A DNA stretch of 64,000 nucleotides from Cytobacillus suaedae (GCA_014960805.1 CP063163.1:2002001-2066000), one strand, 5' to 3'; numbered from the stretch's first letter, positions 26,020-36,522 are shown. Notes: generated by a model from the letters alone, not told the origin. Numbers and translations are program-made.

Positions 26020-27180
26020 ATGAATATCCATGAGTATCAAGGGAAAGAAATCCTCAGAAAATACGGGGTTGCTGTTCCAAATGGTAAAGTAGCATTTACG
26101 GTTGAAGAAGCTGTTGACGCTGCAAAAGAACTTGGCACTGCAGTTTGTGTAGTTAAGGCTCAAATCCATGCAGGTGGACGTGGAAAAGCTGGTGGAGTTA
26201 AAGTAGCTAAGAATCTTGATGAGGTTCGTACATACGCTAGTGAAATTCTTGGCAAAACATTAATAACTCATCAAACAGGTCCAGAAGGTAAAGAGGTAAA
26301 GCGCTTACTGATTGAAGAAGGCTGCGATATCAAAAAAGAATACTATATTGGTCTAGTATTAGATCGTGCTACTGAACGCGTAGTATTAATGGCATCTGAA
26401 GAAGGTGGAACTGAAATTGAAGAGGTTGCTGAAGCAACACCTGAAAAAATCTTCAAGGAAGTTATTGACCCTGTAGTAGGATTAACAGGATTCCAAGCTC
26501 GTAGAATTGCTTTTAACATTAACATTCCAAAAGAATTAGTTGGTCAAGCAGTTAAATTCATGATGAGCTTATATACTGCATTTGTTGAAAAAGATTGCTC
26601 AATCGCTGAGATTAATCCTTTAGTTGTTACTGGTGATGGAAAAGTTATGGCATTAGATGCAAAACTAAATTTCGATGCTAATGCTTTATATCGTCAAAAA
26701 GACATTGTTGAATATCGCGACTTAGATGAAGAAGATGCAAAAGAGATTGAAGCATCTAAATATGACCTAAGCTATATTTCACTTGATGGAAATATTGGTT
26801 GTATGGTAAATGGTGCAGGTCTTGCTATGTCTACAATGGATATTATCAAGCACTACGGCGGAGACCCCGCTAACTTCCTTGATGTTGGGGGCGGTGCTAC
26901 AGCTGAGAAAGTTACAGAAGCATTCAAGATTATTCTATCCGATAAAGCAGTTAAAGGTATTTTTGTTAATATCTTTGGTGGAATTATGAAATGTGATGTA
27001 ATTGCAGAAGGTGTTGTAGCAGCGACAAAACAAGTTGGTTTAGAAATTCCGCTTGTAGTTCGTTTAGAAGGTACAAATGTTGACTTAGGTAAGAAAATCT
27101 TACAAGAGTCAGGTCTTAATATCACTGCTGCTGAATCTATGGCAGATGGCGCACAAAAAATCGTATCACTTGTAGGATAG
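26020..27180 (+). CDS. sucC: Succinyl-CoA synthetase, beta subunit
   Basis: A 386-residue ADP-forming subunit of the TCA-cycle enzyme that interconverts succinyl-CoA and succinate with substrate-level phosphorylation. The N-terminal ATP-grasp domain starts [17 protein letters not shown] and includes [16 protein letters not shown] (about 47-62). The C-terminal CoA-ligase domain carries [15 protein letters not shown] and the phosphohistidine-loop region [12 protein letters not shown]. The ATG at 26020 follows ATAGGAGGATG; an ATG six codons upstream overlaps that site. sucD follows after 17 bases. Confidence 0.97.
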   Translation: MNIHEYQGKEILRKYGVAVPNGKVAFTVEEAVDAAKELGTAVCVVKAQIHAGGRGKAGGVKVAKNLDEVRTYASEILGKTLITHQTGPEGKEVKRLLIEEGCDIKKEYYIGLVLDRATERVVLMASEEGGTEIEEVAEATPEKIFKEVIDPVVGLTGFQARRIAFNINIPKELVGQAVKFMMSLYTAFVEKDCSIAEINPLVVTGDGKVMALDAKLNFDANALYRQKDIVEYRDLDEEDAKEIEASKYDLSYISLDGNIGCMVNGAGLAMSTMDIIKHYGGDPANFLDVGGGATAEKVTEAFKIILSDKAVKGIFVNIFGGIMKCDVIAEGVVAATKQVGLEIPLVVRLEGTNVDLGKKILQESGLNITAAESMADGAQKIVSLVG

Positions 27181-27197
27181 AAAGGCGGGGACAATTC

Positions 27198-28100
27198 ATG
27201 AGCGTATTTATTAATAAAAATACAAAAGTACTAGTACAAGGTATTACTGGTTCTACAGCTTTATTCCATACGAAGCAAATGCTTGAATACGGCACAAATA
27301 TCGTAGGTGGAGTAACACCTGGTAAAGGTGGAACAGAAGTAGAAGGAGTTCCTGTATTTAACACAGTTAGTGATGCTGTAAAAGCAACAGGAGCAGATGC
27401 ATCTGTTATTTATGTTCCAGCACCATTTGCTGCTGATGCAATTTTGGAAGCTGTTGATGCAGAATTAGATTTAGTTATATGTATTACTGAACATATTCCA
27501 GTATTAGATATGGTTAAAGTTAAGCGTTACATGGAAGGGAAAAAGACTCGCTTAGTGGGTCCTAACTGTCCTGGAGTTATTACTCCGGATGAGTGTAAAA
27601 TTGGAATTATGCCAGGTTACATTCATACAAAAGGCCATGTAGGTGTTGTTTCTCGTTCAGGAACTTTAACTTATGAGGCGGTTCACCAATTATCTCAAGA
27701 AGGTATTGGTCAATCGACAGCAGTTGGAATTGGTGGAGACCCTGTTAACGGAACGAACTTTATCGACGTCTTAAAAGCATTTAACGAAGATGAGGATACG
27801 TATGCTGTTATCATGATCGGTGAAATCGGTGGAACTGCTGAAGAAGAAGCAGCTGAATGGGTAAAAGCTAATATGACGAAACCTGTTGTAGGCTTCATTG
27901 GTGGTCAAACAGCACCTCCAGGAAAGCGTATGGGCCATGCTGGAGCGATTATTTCAGGTGGTAAAGGTACTGCTGAAGAGAAAATTAAAACAATGAATGA
28001 GTGTGGCATAAAAGTTGCTGAAACTCCATCTGTAATGGGTGAAACATTAATTTCAGTTCTTAAAGAACAAGGATTATATGAAAAATGTAAAACTCATTAA
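27198..28100 (+). CDS. sucD: Succinyl-CoA synthetase, alpha subunit
   Basis: A 300-residue subunit that binds CoA and carries the transient phosphohistidine. The active-site residue is His247 in [18 protein letters not shown]. The N-terminal CoA-binding Rossmann domain begins [18 protein letters not shown], and [10 protein letters not shown] (121-130) and [14 protein letters not shown] are typical. The ATG follows AAAGGCGGGG. It forms an operon with sucC and is closed by a strong terminator. Confidence 0.98.
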   Translation: MSVFINKNTKVLVQGITGSTALFHTKQMLEYGTNIVGGVTPGKGGTEVEGVPVFNTVSDAVKATGADASVIYVPAPFAADAILEAVDAELDLVICITEHIPVLDMVKVKRYMEGKKTRLVGPNCPGVITPDECKIGIMPGYIHTKGHVGVVSRSGTLTYEAVHQLSQEGIGQSTAVGIGGDPVNGTNFIDVLKAFNEDEDTYAVIMIGEIGGTAEEEAAEWVKANMTKPVVGFIGGQTAPPGKRMGHAGAIISGGKGTAEEKIKTMNECGIKVAETPSVMGETLISVLKEQGLYEKCKTH

Positions 28101-28108
28101 TTAATTTG

Positions 28109-28146
28109 CAAATAGCTCCCTTTAAGGGGGGGCTATTTGTATTTAA
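28109..28146 (+). terminator. Terminator after sucD
   Basis: CAAATAGC pairs with GCTATTTG, with inner TCCC and GGGG pairing, followed by TATTTAACTTTTT. Confidence 0.82.
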
Positions 28147-28170
28147 CTTTTTAAAATAGGAGGTATGTGA

Positions 28171-29058
28171 GTGAAAAACGCAAGAGAACGATTAATCCAT
28201 TTACACCATTGTAGAGGTGTTAGTTGGAAAGGTATTGCAACACTTCTTAAATATGACCCTTCATTAGACTCTCTCTATTCTTTATCCCACAATTTTGTAG
28301 AATCTCTTCTAACTCTTTCTAAACCCTCTGCACAAATTTTCCTAAAAGATTTGCATTCTATTGAAATCCAAAGTATGCTAAAACAATATAATGAACAAAA
28401 TATTCATTTAATTACCATTTTTGATCAAACTTATCCAAACCACCTCAAGCAAATCTTTGATCCACCTTGGGTGTTGTATGCAAAAGGTGATTTGTCTATT
28501 CTTCATGAGAAAAAGCAACTAAGTGTGGTCGGTACTAGATTACCTTCGGCCTACGGATATCACTGTATGGAAAAGTTGATCGTTCCATTGATTGAAAAAC
28601 AATGGTGTATTGTAAGCGGTATGGCAGAAGGAATTGATACGAGTGCCCACCAAATTGCGATTGATAATGGGGGAAAAACAATTGCTATTATAGGAAGTGG
28701 GTTTAATTATATCTATCCAAAAAGCAATCTAAAGCTGGTAGATATGATTATACAAAAACACCTTCTACTGTCAGAATATCCACCAAATACCAAACCCCAA
28801 CGTTGGCATTTTCCAATGCGCAATCGTATTATAAGTGGTATGACAAAAGGAACAATTGTTGTAGAAGCCAAAGACAGGAGTGGTTCATTAATTACTGCAG
28901 ATCAAGCTCTACAACAAGGTAGAGAAGTTTTTGCCGTTCCAGGTTCCATTCTAAGTAATACAAGTACAGGCACGAATAAGCTAATACAACAAGGTGCTAA
29001 ACTAGTACTATCCCATATAGACATCCTTGAAGAATTAGAAGAAGTGTATTATGTTTAA
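28171..29058 (+). CDS. dprA: DNA processing protein DprA (Smf)
   Basis: A 295-residue protein that loads RecA on incoming single-stranded DNA during natural transformation. The DprA Rossmann-like core contains SVVGTR at 118-123, SGMAEGIDTSAH at 149-160, and FPMRNRIISGM further on, which form the ssDNA-binding pocket. The N-terminal 100 residues are the usual less conserved extension. The start is GTG at 28171 behind ATAGGAGGTATGTGA. It lies between sucD and topA as in B. subtilis. It is intact, so transformation-related RecA loading is plausible. Confidence 0.94.
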   Translation: MKNARERLIHLHHCRGVSWKGIATLLKYDPSLDSLYSLSHNFVESLLTLSKPSAQIFLKDLHSIEIQSMLKQYNEQNIHLITIFDQTYPNHLKQIFDPPWVLYAKGDLSILHEKKQLSVVGTRLPSAYGYHCMEKLIVPLIEKQWCIVSGMAEGIDTSAHQIAIDNGGKTIAIIGSGFNYIYPKSNLKLVDMIIQKHLLLSEYPPNTKPQRWHFPMRNRIISGMTKGTIVVEAKDRSGSLITADQALQQGREVFAVPGSILSNTSTGTNKLIQQGAKLVLSHIDILEELEEVYYV

Positions 29059-29130
29059 ACAAATTCTTAAATAGATAGAATAAAAAAATAGGGTTTATAA
29101 AATTAAATTATTCATTTTTATGTATACTGT

Positions 29131-29159
29131 TTGACAAACTATCAATTAATATTTAATAA
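29131..29159 (+). promoter_or_regulatory. Candidate promoter of topA
   Basis: Perfect -35 TTGACA (29131-29136), 17 bases, then TAATAA (29154-29159) in an AT-rich stretch, 42 bases before the topA start. Confidence 0.55.
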
Positions 29160-29200
29160 TAATGAAGATTTCTATTACCCTCTTAAGGAGGAAACGTTTT

Positions 29201-31279
29201 ATGTCTGACTACTTAGTCATAGTTGAATCACCAGCAAAAGCAAAAACAATTGAACGATATCTAGGTAAAAAATATAAAGTGAAAGCTTCGATGGGACATG
29301 TTCGTGATTTACCGAAAAGTCAAATGGGAGTAGATACGACAAATAATTATGAACCTAAATATATAACAATTCGTGGTAAAGGACCTGTTTTAAAAGAGCT
29401 TAAAACAGCAGCTAAGAAAGCAAAAAAAATCTTCCTCGCAGCCGATCCAGACAGAGAAGGAGAGGCAATTGCGTGGCATTTAGCTCATACGCTTAATATA
29501 GATATTACTTCTGACTGTCGAGTAGTCTTTAATGAGATTACGAAGGACGCAATTAAAGAATCCTTTAAACATCCTCGATCAATTAATATGGATTTGGTAG
29601 ATGCTCAACAAGCTCGTAGGATCCTTGATCGCCTTGTTGGCTACAATATAAGTCCGTTATTATGGAAAAAGGTTAAAAAAGGTCTGAGTGCAGGAAGAGT
29701 TCAATCTGTTGCAGTAAGATTAATTATTGAGCGTGAAAAAGAGATTAAAGACTTCATACCAGAAGAATATTGGACAATTAAAGCTGACTTTGTTAAGGGT
29801 AAGGAAACTTTTGATGCTCAGTTTTACGGTATGGATGGTTCGAAATTAGAGTTAACAAATGAAGATGATGTGAATAAAGTGTTAAACAGGTTAAGTGGTA
29901 ATGGATTCACTGTTCAAACGGTCACGAAAAAAGAGCGTAAAAGAAACCCGGCACCACCTTTCATTACATCATCCTTACAGCAAGAAGCTGCCCGAAAGCT
30001 AAATTTTAGGGCTAAAAAGACCATGATGCTTGCCCAACAATTGTATGAAGGTATTGACTTGGGTAAAGCAGAAGGAACCGTTGGTTTAATTACATATATG
30101 AGAACAGACTCAACACGAATTTCTGAAACTGCTCAAAACGAAGCGGCAGAATATATTACAAGTAGCTTTGGCTCTGATTATCTAACTGATAATAAAAAGA
30201 AAGAGAATAAAGGTGCGAATACCCAGGACGCACATGAAGCAATCCGTCCAACTTCTACCCTAAGAGAACCTAATAGTATTAAGGAGTACCTAAGTAGAGA
30301 CCAACTGAGACTATATAAATTAATATGGGAACGTTTTGTAGCTAGCCAAATGGCACCTGCAATAATGGATACTATGAGTGTTGATCTTGTGAACCAAGAT
30401 ATCATCTTTAGAGCAACTGGATCTAAAGTGAAATTCCCAGGGTTTATGAAAGTGTACGTTGAAGGAACAGATGACGGTATAGAGGAAAAAGATAAAATGC
30501 TTCCTGATTTAAAGGAAGGGGATAAAGTTATCTCGAAAGATATTGAGCCGAAACAACATTTCACTCAACCACCTCCTAGATACACAGAGGCCCGATTGGT
30601 TAGAACACTTGAGGAATTAGGCATTGGTCGCCCTTCTACTTATGCACCAACACTTGATACCATTCAAAAACGAGGATATGTTTCTCTGGATAATAAACGA
30701 TTCATTCCAACAGAACTTGGCGAAATTGTTTTAGAATTAATCCTAGAATTCTTCCCTGAGATACTAGATGTTGAATTTACAGCGAAGATGGAGAATGGGT
30801 TAGATGAGGTAGAGGAAGGCAAGGTTGAATGGGTAAATGTAATTGACTCCTTCTATAACGGTTTTGAGAAGCGCCTTGAAAAGGCTGAGAATGAAATGCA
30901 AGAAGTAGAGATTAAAGATGAACCAGCAGGTGTTGATTGCGAAGAATGTAATCACCCGATGGTCTTTAAAATGGGACGTTATGGTAAGTTTATGGCATGT
31001 TCGAATTTTCCAGACTGTCGTAATACGAAGGCCATTGTAAAAGAAATAGGTGTTACATGTCCAAGCTGTCATGAAGGAAATATTATTGAGCGTAAAAGTA
31101 AAAAACGAAGAATCTTCTATGGTTGCGACACGTATCCTAAATGTGAATTTCTTTCATGGGATAAACCGCTTGCTCGTAAGTGTCCTAAGTGTGAAAGCAT
31201 GCTTGTAGAGAAAAAGCTCAAAAAAGGACAACAGGTTCAATGTGTAGAGTGTGATTACAAAGAAGAGACGCAAAAATAG
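29201..31279 (+). CDS. topA: DNA topoisomerase I
   Basis: A 692-residue type IA topoisomerase that relaxes negative supercoils. The Toprim domain starts at residue 4 with [13 protein letters not shown] (catalytic Glu9) and holds DPDREGE at 82-88. The active-site tyrosine is Tyr299 in [14 protein letters not shown]. The C-terminus has three four-cysteine zinc ribbons beginning CEEC, CPSC and CPKC (about 575-690). The ATG at 29201 follows TTAAGGAGGAAACG; an in-frame ATG at 29162 adds 13 unrelated residues. trmFO follows beyond a terminator. Confidence 0.98.
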   Translation: MSDYLVIVESPAKAKTIERYLGKKYKVKASMGHVRDLPKSQMGVDTTNNYEPKYITIRGKGPVLKELKTAAKKAKKIFLAADPDREGEAIAWHLAHTLNIDITSDCRVVFNEITKDAIKESFKHPRSINMDLVDAQQARRILDRLVGYNISPLLWKKVKKGLSAGRVQSVAVRLIIEREKEIKDFIPEEYWTIKADFVKGKETFDAQFYGMDGSKLELTNEDDVNKVLNRLSGNGFTVQTVTKKERKRNPAPPFITSSLQQEAARKLNFRAKKTMMLAQQLYEGIDLGKAEGTVGLITYMRTDSTRISETAQNEAAEYITSSFGSDYLTDNKKKENKGANTQDAHEAIRPTSTLREPNSIKEYLSRDQLRLYKLIWERFVASQMAPAIMDTMSVDLVNQDIIFRATGSKVKFPGFMKVYVEGTDDGIEEKDKMLPDLKEGDKVISKDIEPKQHFTQPPPRYTEARLVRTLEELGIGRPSTYAPTLDTIQKRGYVSLDNKRFIPTELGEIVLELILEFFPEILDVEFTAKMENGLDEVEEGKVEWVNVIDSFYNGFEKRLEKAENEMQEVEIKDEPAGVDCEECNHPMVFKMGRYGKFMACSNFPDCRNTKAIVKEIGVTCPSCHEGNIIERKSKKRRIFYGCDTYPKCEFLSWDKPLARKCPKCESMLVEKKLKKGQQVQCVECDYKEETQK

Positions 31280-31288
31280 TTAATTCTG

Positions 31289-31320
31289 TGGTGGGCTCGA
31301 ATTGTGCTCACCACTTTTAT
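31289..31320 (+). terminator. Terminator after topA
   Basis: GTGGTGGGC (31289-31297) pairs with GCTCACCAC (31307-31315) with one GU pair, followed by TTTTA. Confidence 0.85.
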
Positions 31321-31386
31321 GTTGTATAACTGTTTTCGTGATTAACATAATAGAAGTATAGGCATTAGATATGGAGGCAATTAAAG

Positions 31387-32691
31387 ATGAGTGAAGTTTT
31401 TGTAAATGTAATTGGAGCAGGATTAGCTGGTAGCGAAGCAGCTTGGCAAATAGCGAAAAGAGGCGTAAAGGTTCATTTATATGAAATGAGACCTGTAAAG
31501 CAAACGCCGGCTCACCATACAGATAAATTTGCAGAATTAGTTTGTAGTAATTCTTTACGAGGAAACTCTTTGACGAATGCAGTTGGGGTTTTGAAGGAAG
31601 AAATGCGTTACCTAGACTCTGTAATAATAAGTTCGGCAGATGCTTGTGCAGTTCCAGCTGGAGGAGCATTGGCTGTAGATCGTAATGAATTTGCAGGAAA
31701 TGTAACAGAAAGAGTTAGAAACCATCCAAATGTTACCGTATTTAATGAAGAAATTACTGAGATACCCAAAGGACCTACAATCATTGCAACAGGGCCTTTG
31801 ACTTCCCAGGCGTTATCTAATCAATTAAGAGAGCTAACAGGGGAAGATTATCTATATTTCTACGATGCAGCTGCACCCATTCTTGAAAAAGATAGCATTG
31901 ATATGGATAAGGTTTACCTTAAGTCTAGGTATGATAAGGGAGAAGCGGCATATCTTAATTGTCCAATGACGGAAGAGGAATTTGATAGATTTTATGAAGC
32001 ATTAACAACTGCTGAGACGGTCCCTTTAAAGGAATTTGAGAAGGAAATCTTTTTTGAAGGTTGTATGCCAGTCGAAGTAATGGCAAATCGTGGGAAGAAA
32101 ACATTACTTTTTGGCCCGATGAAGCCCGTTGGTTTAGAGGACCCTAAAACGGGGAAAAGACCTTATGCAGTTGTTCAACTAAGACAGGACGATGCAGCAG
32201 GCACATTATATAATATTGTAGGGTTTCAAACCCATTTAAAGTGGGGACCTCAAAAAGAAGTTATTCGGTTGATACCAGGGTTAGAGAATGCAGAAATTGT
32301 TCGATACGGAGTTATGCATCGCAATACGTTTATTAATTCACCGAGCTTGCTAAAAGCAACATACCAGTATAAAGACAGAGAAGACTTATTTTTTGCTGGG
32401 CAAATGACAGGTGTGGAAGGTTATGTTGAATCAGCTGCTTCAGGGCTAGTTGCAGGAATAAATGCTGCTAACCATGTGTTAGGGGAAGAATTATTAACTT
32501 TTCCCGCTGAGACAGCAATAGGAAGTATGGCTAGATATATTACCTCAACTAGCTCAAAGAACTTTCAGCCAATGAATGCGAATTTTGGCTTGTTTCCAGA
32601 CCTCGATCAAAAGATTAAGAATAAACAAGAGCGTTATGCAGAGTATGCTGACAGGGCACTTAAAACAATTCAGAATTTTATAAAAAAATAA
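31387..32691 (+). CDS. trmFO: tRNA (uracil54-C5)-methyltransferase TrmFO (Gid)
   Basis: A 434-residue flavoenzyme that uses methylene-tetrahydrofolate and FADH2 to methylate U54 in the T loop of tRNA. The FAD-binding dinucleotide fold is at the N-terminus ([13 protein letters not shown], about 8-20), and the catalytic-site cysteine Cys53 lies in [32 protein letters not shown] near 340 is the second FAD-contacting segment. The ATG follows TGGAGGCAA. In B. subtilis the next gene is codV/xerC, but here no recombinase follows and an 18-bp hairpin begins 10 bases after the stop. Confidence 0.97.
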   Translation: MSEVFVNVIGAGLAGSEAAWQIAKRGVKVHLYEMRPVKQTPAHHTDKFAELVCSNSLRGNSLTNAVGVLKEEMRYLDSVIISSADACAVPAGGALAVDRNEFAGNVTERVRNHPNVTVFNEEITEIPKGPTIIATGPLTSQALSNQLRELTGEDYLYFYDAAAPILEKDSIDMDKVYLKSRYDKGEAAYLNCPMTEEEFDRFYEALTTAETVPLKEFEKEIFFEGCMPVEVMANRGKKTLLFGPMKPVGLEDPKTGKRPYAVVQLRQDDAAGTLYNIVGFQTHLKWGPQKEVIRLIPGLENAEIVRYGVMHRNTFINSPSLLKATYQYKDREDLFFAGQMTGVEGYVESAASGLVAGINAANHVLGEELLTFPAETAIGSMARYITSTSSKNFQPMNANFGLFPDLDQKIKNKQERYAEYADRALKTIQNFIKK

Positions 32692-32701
32692 GAGAAATTG
32701 T

Positions 32702-32746
32702 TTGCAAGGGCTACTAAATTGTGATAATATTTAGTAGCCTTTGTAA
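32702..32746. repeat. 18-bp hairpin after trmFO, at the place where xerC is missing
   Basis: TTGCAAGGGCTACTAAAT (32702-32719) pairs over all 18 positions with ATTTAGTAGCCTTTGTAA (32729-32746), with two GU wobbles and a nine-base loop. The tail GGTGAAAATTTTGG is not a clean T run, so it may be a weak terminator or an mRNA-end structure. The rest of the 258-base gap to hslV holds no gene; it contains the perfect palindrome GTTTTCGAAAAC at 32866-32877. Confidence 0.7.
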
Positions 32747-32949
32747 GGTGAAAATTTTGGTAAATATGAATGTTTCGTTACATTTATCATTTTAATCTTT
32801 ACAAACCCATAAAAGGGATTAAAATATACAATTGTCGTCGAAATAGAGGTTCATACAATCATGAGGTTTTCGAAAACGCTCTAACCAATACATATTTAAT
32901 GTCCAACCCTAGTCTTGGGTGCATTTTTTCTTAGAGGAGGTCGAAAATA

Positions 32950-33492
32950 ATGTCTACGTTTCACGCTACAACGATTTTTGCGATACATCATAAAGGGCAA
33001 TGTGCAATGTCAGGTGACGGTCAAGTAACTTTTGGTAATGCAGTCGTAATGAAACATACTGCCCGCAAAGTACGAAGAATCTTCCAAGGGAAGGTTTTGG
33101 CTGGATTTGCTGGTTCGGTCGCAGATGCGTTTACTTTATTTGAGATGTTTGAAGGAAAATTAGAAGAATACAATGGTAATCTCCAAAGAGCTGCTGTTGA
33201 ACTTGCTAAACAATGGCGAAGTGACAAAGTATTAAGAAGGCTTGAAGCAATGTTAATAGTTATGGATAAAAAGGATCTTTTACTTGTATCTGGTACAGGA
33301 GAAGTGATTGAGCCTGATGATGGTATCCTAGCAATTGGTTCAGGAGGAAATTATGCTCTGTCGGCTGGTCGTGCACTAAAGAAATATTCAGGAGAACATT
33401 TAACAGCAGTAGAAATAGCGAAAGCTTCATTAGAGATTGCTGGTGAAATATGTGTTTACACGAACGAAAATATTATTGTTGAAGAGCTATAA
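32950..33492 (+). CDS. hslV: HslV/ClpQ peptidase subunit (CodW)
   Basis: A 180-residue proteasome-like peptidase that forms a double ring and works with the HslU unfoldase. The N-terminus is [16 protein letters not shown]. In B. subtilis CodW the N-terminal serine after Met1 has been reported as the nucleophile, and Ser2 is present here. The Thr-Thr pair at 7-8 aligns with the catalytic Thr1 of E. coli HslV. The rest ([36 protein letters not shown]) is typical. The ATG follows AGAGGAGGTCG. It starts the hslV-hslU-codY cluster and lacks the usual upstream xerC. Confidence 0.95.
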   Translation: MSTFHATTIFAIHHKGQCAMSGDGQVTFGNAVVMKHTARKVRRIFQGKVLAGFAGSVADAFTLFEMFEGKLEEYNGNLQRAAVELAKQWRSDKVLRRLEAMLIVMDKKDLLLVSGTGEVIEPDDGILAIGSGGNYALSAGRALKKYSGEHLTAVEIAKASLEIAGEICVYTNENIIVEEL

Positions 33493-33507
33493 GGAGGGAT
33501 TTCATTC

Positions 33508-34908
33508 ATGAATAATAATCTAACTCCACGTCAAATTGTTGAAATGCTTGATCAATATATCGTTGGTCAAAAAGATGCCAAAAAGGCTGTTGCGGTTGCA
33601 TTAAGAAATCGCTATCGCCGAAGTCAACTAAATGATCAAATTCGGGATGAAATCGTTCCCAAGAACATCTTAATGATTGGTCCTACAGGAGTAGGGAAAA
33701 CCGAAATCGCCAGAAGGCTAGCCAAACTAGTAGGTGCTCCATTTATAAAGGTCGAGGCAACAAAGTTTACAGAGGTTGGATATGTAGGGCGAGATGTAGA
33801 ATCAATGGTCCGAGACTTAATTGAAACCTCAATAAGGTTAGTAAAAGAAGAAAAGATGAATAGTGTTAAGGGCAAGGCAGAGGAGAACGCCAACAAACGT
33901 ATTGTCGAGTTATTGGTCCCTGCTCCCCAAAAGCAAAATGCATATAAGAACCCACTAGAAATGCTTTTCGGTGGTGGTCAACCTAATGTTCAATCTGAGC
34001 CAGAAACGACAAAAGAGGATGAGAGCATTTCTGATAAGCGTAGAAGGATTACGCATCAACTTGCCCTTGGAGAACTTGAAGATCATTATGTAACAGTTGA
34101 AGTTGATGAACAGCAACCATCAATGTTCGATATGCTTCAAGGTTCAGGAATGGAACAGATGGGCATGAATATGCAGGATGCTCTAAGTAATTTCATGCCA
34201 AAGAAGCGCAAAAAAAGAAAGCTTACTGTAAGAGAAGCAAGGAAGGTGCTTACAACTGAAGAAGCATCAAAGTTAATTGATATGGATGAAGTAAGTCAAG
34301 ATGCGATCTTTAGAGCAGAGCAATCTGGTATCATCTTTATTGATGAGATAGACAAAATAGCGGGTAAAAGTCAGTCTTCTTCTGCAGATGTTTCTAGAGA
34401 AGGAGTACAAAGAGATATTTTACCTATTGTTGAAGGGTCAACGGTTGTTACAAAATATGGTTCGGTAAAAACAGATCATGTATTATTTATCGCTGCTGGT
34501 GCATTCCATATGGCGAAACCTTCTGACTTGATTCCTGAACTACAAGGACGTTTTCCGATTAGAGTTGAACTAACTAAACTAACGGTGGATGATTTCGTTC
34601 GAATTTTAGTTGAACCTGATAACGCATTACTTAAACAATACATTGCCTTATTAGAAACGGAAGGTATAAAACTAGAATTTTCTGACGATGCTATTCGTAG
34701 ATTAGCTGAAATTGCATACCAAGTAAATCAAGATACTGATAATATAGGTGCAAGAAGGTTACATACGATTATGGAAAGATTGTTAGAAGATTTATCTTTT
34801 GAAGCACCTGAAATCTCGATGGGTACGGTGACGATTACTTCAAAGTATGTTGATGAAAAGTTAAATACAATTGTTAAAAACAAAGATTTAAGTCAATTTA
34901 TCTTATAA
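33508..34908 (+). CDS. hslU: HslU/ClpY ATPase subunit (CodX)
   Basis: A 466-residue AAA+ unfoldase that feeds substrates to HslV. Walker A GPTGVGKT is at 58-65 and Walker [14 protein letters not shown] is near 270. The intermediate (I) domain (about 110-240) contains a methionine-rich insert ([24 protein letters not shown]). The C-terminal sensor-2 segment [15 protein letters not shown] and the C-terminal SQFIL, which docks into HslV, are present. The ATG follows AAGGAGGGATT, 15 bases after hslV. An 86-base gap separates it from codY. Confidence 0.97.
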   Translation: MNNNLTPRQIVEMLDQYIVGQKDAKKAVAVALRNRYRRSQLNDQIRDEIVPKNILMIGPTGVGKTEIARRLAKLVGAPFIKVEATKFTEVGYVGRDVESMVRDLIETSIRLVKEEKMNSVKGKAEENANKRIVELLVPAPQKQNAYKNPLEMLFGGGQPNVQSEPETTKEDESISDKRRRITHQLALGELEDHYVTVEVDEQQPSMFDMLQGSGMEQMGMNMQDALSNFMPKKRKKRKLTVREARKVLTTEEASKLIDMDEVSQDAIFRAEQSGIIFIDEIDKIAGKSQSSSADVSREGVQRDILPIVEGSTVVTKYGSVKTDHVLFIAAGAFHMAKPSDLIPELQGRFPIRVELTKLTVDDFVRILVEPDNALLKQYIALLETEGIKLEFSDDAIRRLAEIAYQVNQDTDNIGARRLHTIMERLLEDLSFEAPEISMGTVTITSKYVDEKLNTIVKNKDLSQFIL

Positions 34909-34994
34909 ATCCTTGTCATAACACTATAAAGAAATAATCTTGATTAAAGATCTACCAATATAAGGAATCGAAAAGTAAATAGGAGGATTTATTC

Positions 34995-35774
34995 ATGGCA
35001 TTATTAGAAAAAACAAGAAAGATTAATTCAATGTTACAAAAGGCTGCTGGAAAACCAGTTAATTTCAAGGAAATGGCTGAAACATTACGTGATGTGATCG
35101 TGTGTAACGTATTCGTATTAAGTCGTAGAGGGAAATTACTTGGATTTGCTATTAATCAACAAATCGAGAATGAGCGCATGAAAAAGATGCTTGAAGATCG
35201 TCAGTTCCCAGAGGAATATACAAAAAGCTTATTCAATATTCCAGAAACATCTTCAAACCTTGATGTAGAAAGTGAATACACTGCATTTCCTGTTGAAAAC
35301 AGAGAGTTATTTAAGAATGGGTTAACAACTATTGTTCCAATTATTGGTGGTGGAGAGCGCTTAGGTACACTAATACTATCTCGATTACAACAATCTTTCG
35401 AAAATGATGACTTAATTTTAGCTGAATATGGAGCTACAGTTGTTGGAATGGAGATTCTTCGTGAAAAGGCTGAGGAGATTGAGGAAGAAGCTAGAAGTAA
35501 AGCTGTTGTTCAAATGGCAATTAGCTCATTATCATATAGTGAGTTAGAAGCAATCGAGCATATTTTTGAAGAATTGAACGGAAGTGAAGGACTATTAGTG
35601 GCTAGTAAAATTGCTGACCGAGTAGGAATCACAAGATCCGTGATCGTAAATGCATTACGTAAGCTTGAAAGTGCTGGAGTTATTGAGTCACGTTCCTTAG
35701 GAATGAAAGGAACGTATATCAAAGTATTAAATGATAAGTTCTTAGTTGAATTATCTAAGTTAAAATCGAATTAA
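34995..35774 (+). CDS. codY: CodY, GTP and branched-chain amino acid sensing regulator
   Basis: A 259-residue global repressor of stationary-phase and nutrient-scavenging genes that responds to GTP and branched-chain amino acids. The N-terminal GAF domain covers about 1-155 ([15 protein letters not shown]). The C-terminal winged helix-turn-helix is at about 200-235 ([28 protein letters not shown]). The ATG follows AGGAGGATTT. The gene lies directly upstream of flgB; in B. subtilis CodY binds the fla/che promoter, though I see no convincing CodY box here. Confidence 0.98.
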   Translation: MALLEKTRKINSMLQKAAGKPVNFKEMAETLRDVIVCNVFVLSRRGKLLGFAINQQIENERMKKMLEDRQFPEEYTKSLFNIPETSSNLDVESEYTAFPVENRELFKNGLTTIVPIIGGGERLGTLILSRLQQSFENDDLILAEYGATVVGMEILREKAEEIEEEARSKAVVQMAISSLSYSELEAIEHIFEELNGSEGLLVASKIADRVGITRSVIVNALRKLESAGVIESRSLGMKGTYIKVLNDKFLVELSKLKSN

Positions 35775-35783
35775 TCATTTAAA

Positions 35784-35818
35784 AAAGAAGATTGGTCATA
35801 CCAGTCTTCTTTTTTTTG
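35784..35818 (+). terminator. Terminator after codY
   Basis: GAAGATTGG (35787-35795) pairs with CCAGTCTTC (35801-35809) with one wobble, followed by a run of T. Confidence 0.9.
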
Positions 35819-35858
35819 TTGATTTATAGGGGATAAATGTGTACTGGTAAAAATTTTA

Positions 35859-35866
35859 TTGTCGAA
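35859..35866 (+). promoter_or_regulatory. Spo0A-box match 1 upstream of flgB
   Basis: TTGTCGAA contains the Spo0A box core TGTCGAA. It is about 172 bases upstream of the -35 of the fla/che promoter and between two terminators. The 35775-36123 gap holds this site, a second terminator, a second 0A box and the promoter, but no gene. Confidence 0.5.
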
Positions 35867-35926
35867 ACCTGAAGAAAAACAGTGAATATGCAAAAAGTTT
35901 GACATATAATATATTTATAAGGTGTT

Positions 35927-35955
35927 AGAAATGTTTCGGACATTTCTTTTTTTTA
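35927..35955 (+). terminator. Second terminator in the codY-flgB gap
   Basis: AGAAATGT (35927-35934) pairs perfectly with ACATTTCT (35940-35947) around TTCGG, followed by a run of T. It lies about 130 bases beyond the codY terminator, so it either insulates the flagellar operon or ends a short transcript. Confidence 0.85.
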
Positions 35956-36003
35956 TGTTTTCTACATATTCAATATAAAGATATGTATGAAAAAAGAACT
36001 ATC

Positions 36004-36011
36004 TTGTCGAA
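36004..36011 (+). promoter_or_regulatory. Spo0A-box match 2 upstream of flgB
   Basis: TTGTCGAA, an exact 0A-box core, is centred about 30 bases upstream of the -35 of the fla/che promoter, a position compatible with direct control by phosphorylated Spo0A. Confidence 0.55.
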
Positions 36012-36037
36012 AAATGAGGGTTTTTCTATAAGTTCCA

Positions 36038-36066
36038 TAGACATACGTGTCATAATTCATTAAAAT
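36038..36066 (+). promoter_or_regulatory. Sigma A promoter of the fla/che operon
   Basis: TAGACA (36038-36043), 17 bases, then TAAAAT (36061-36066), leaving a leader of about 50 bases before flgB. No sigma D-type TAAA-N15-GCCGATAT sequence is visible nearby. Confidence 0.68.
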
Positions 36067-36123
36067 AGTCATATTACATCATATTAATTCGAAATATGTA
36101 GAAATTTTATGGGGGGACCTCCA

Positions 36124-36522
36124 TTGAAACTTTTTTCCAGTACAATAACCACTTTAGAACAGGCGATGAATTACTCAACTGCTAAGCAGAAAGTAATCTC
36201 ACATAATATCGCTAATTCAGATACACCAAATTTTAAAGCGAAAAGTGTTAGTTTTAATTCTGAGTTTAATAGAATTCTAAAAGATTCCATGCAAGCTAAT
36301 AAAACTGATATACGCCATTATGATTTTAAATCTACTAATACAAGCAATAGCTTCTCTGTTTTTACTCAGAATAGTAGTTCATACAACCATAACGGTAACA
36401 ATGTAGATATTGATAAAGAAATGGCAGAACTTGCTAAAAATCAAATATATTATAATGCCGTTGCTGACAGGATAGGAAGTAAATTCAATTCTCTTAAAAC
36501 TGTGATCAGAGGAGGGAAGTAG
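36124..36522 (+). CDS. flgB: Flagellar basal-body rod protein FlgB
   Basis: A 132-residue proximal rod protein exported by the flagellar type III system, and the first gene of the fla/che operon. The N-terminal rod signature VISHNIANSDTPNFKAK (about 25-41) and the C-terminal helix after NNVDIDKEMAELAKNQIYY are typical. I choose the TTG at 36124 because GGGGGG sits seven bases upstream and because it gives the family-like start KLFSSTI. The in-frame ATG at 36109 has no ribosome binding site and would put the SD inside the gene. flgC starts two bases after the stop. Confidence 0.93.
   Translation: MKLFSSTITTLEQAMNYSTAKQKVISHNIANSDTPNFKAKSVSFNSEFNRILKDSMQANKTDIRHYDFKSTNTSNSFSVFTQNSSSYNHNGNNVDIDKEMAELAKNQIYYNAVADRIGSKFNSLKTVIRGGK

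Noticed and set aside
32825-32875. A promoter and Spo0A-like box (TCGTCGAA) upstream of hslV
   Set aside because: No -35/-10 pair has good spacing, and the box has a mismatch in the second position.
32692-32949. A xerC pseudogene remnant
   Set aside because: No recombinase motifs can be read in any frame of the gap.
35899-35927. TTGACA in the codY-flgB gap as a promoter
   Set aside because: No acceptable -10 occurs at 16-18 base spacing; TATAAT at 35905-35910 directly abuts it.
35775-36123. A cyclic di-GMP riboswitch upstream of flgB
   Set aside because: No GEMM-type conserved segments are visible.
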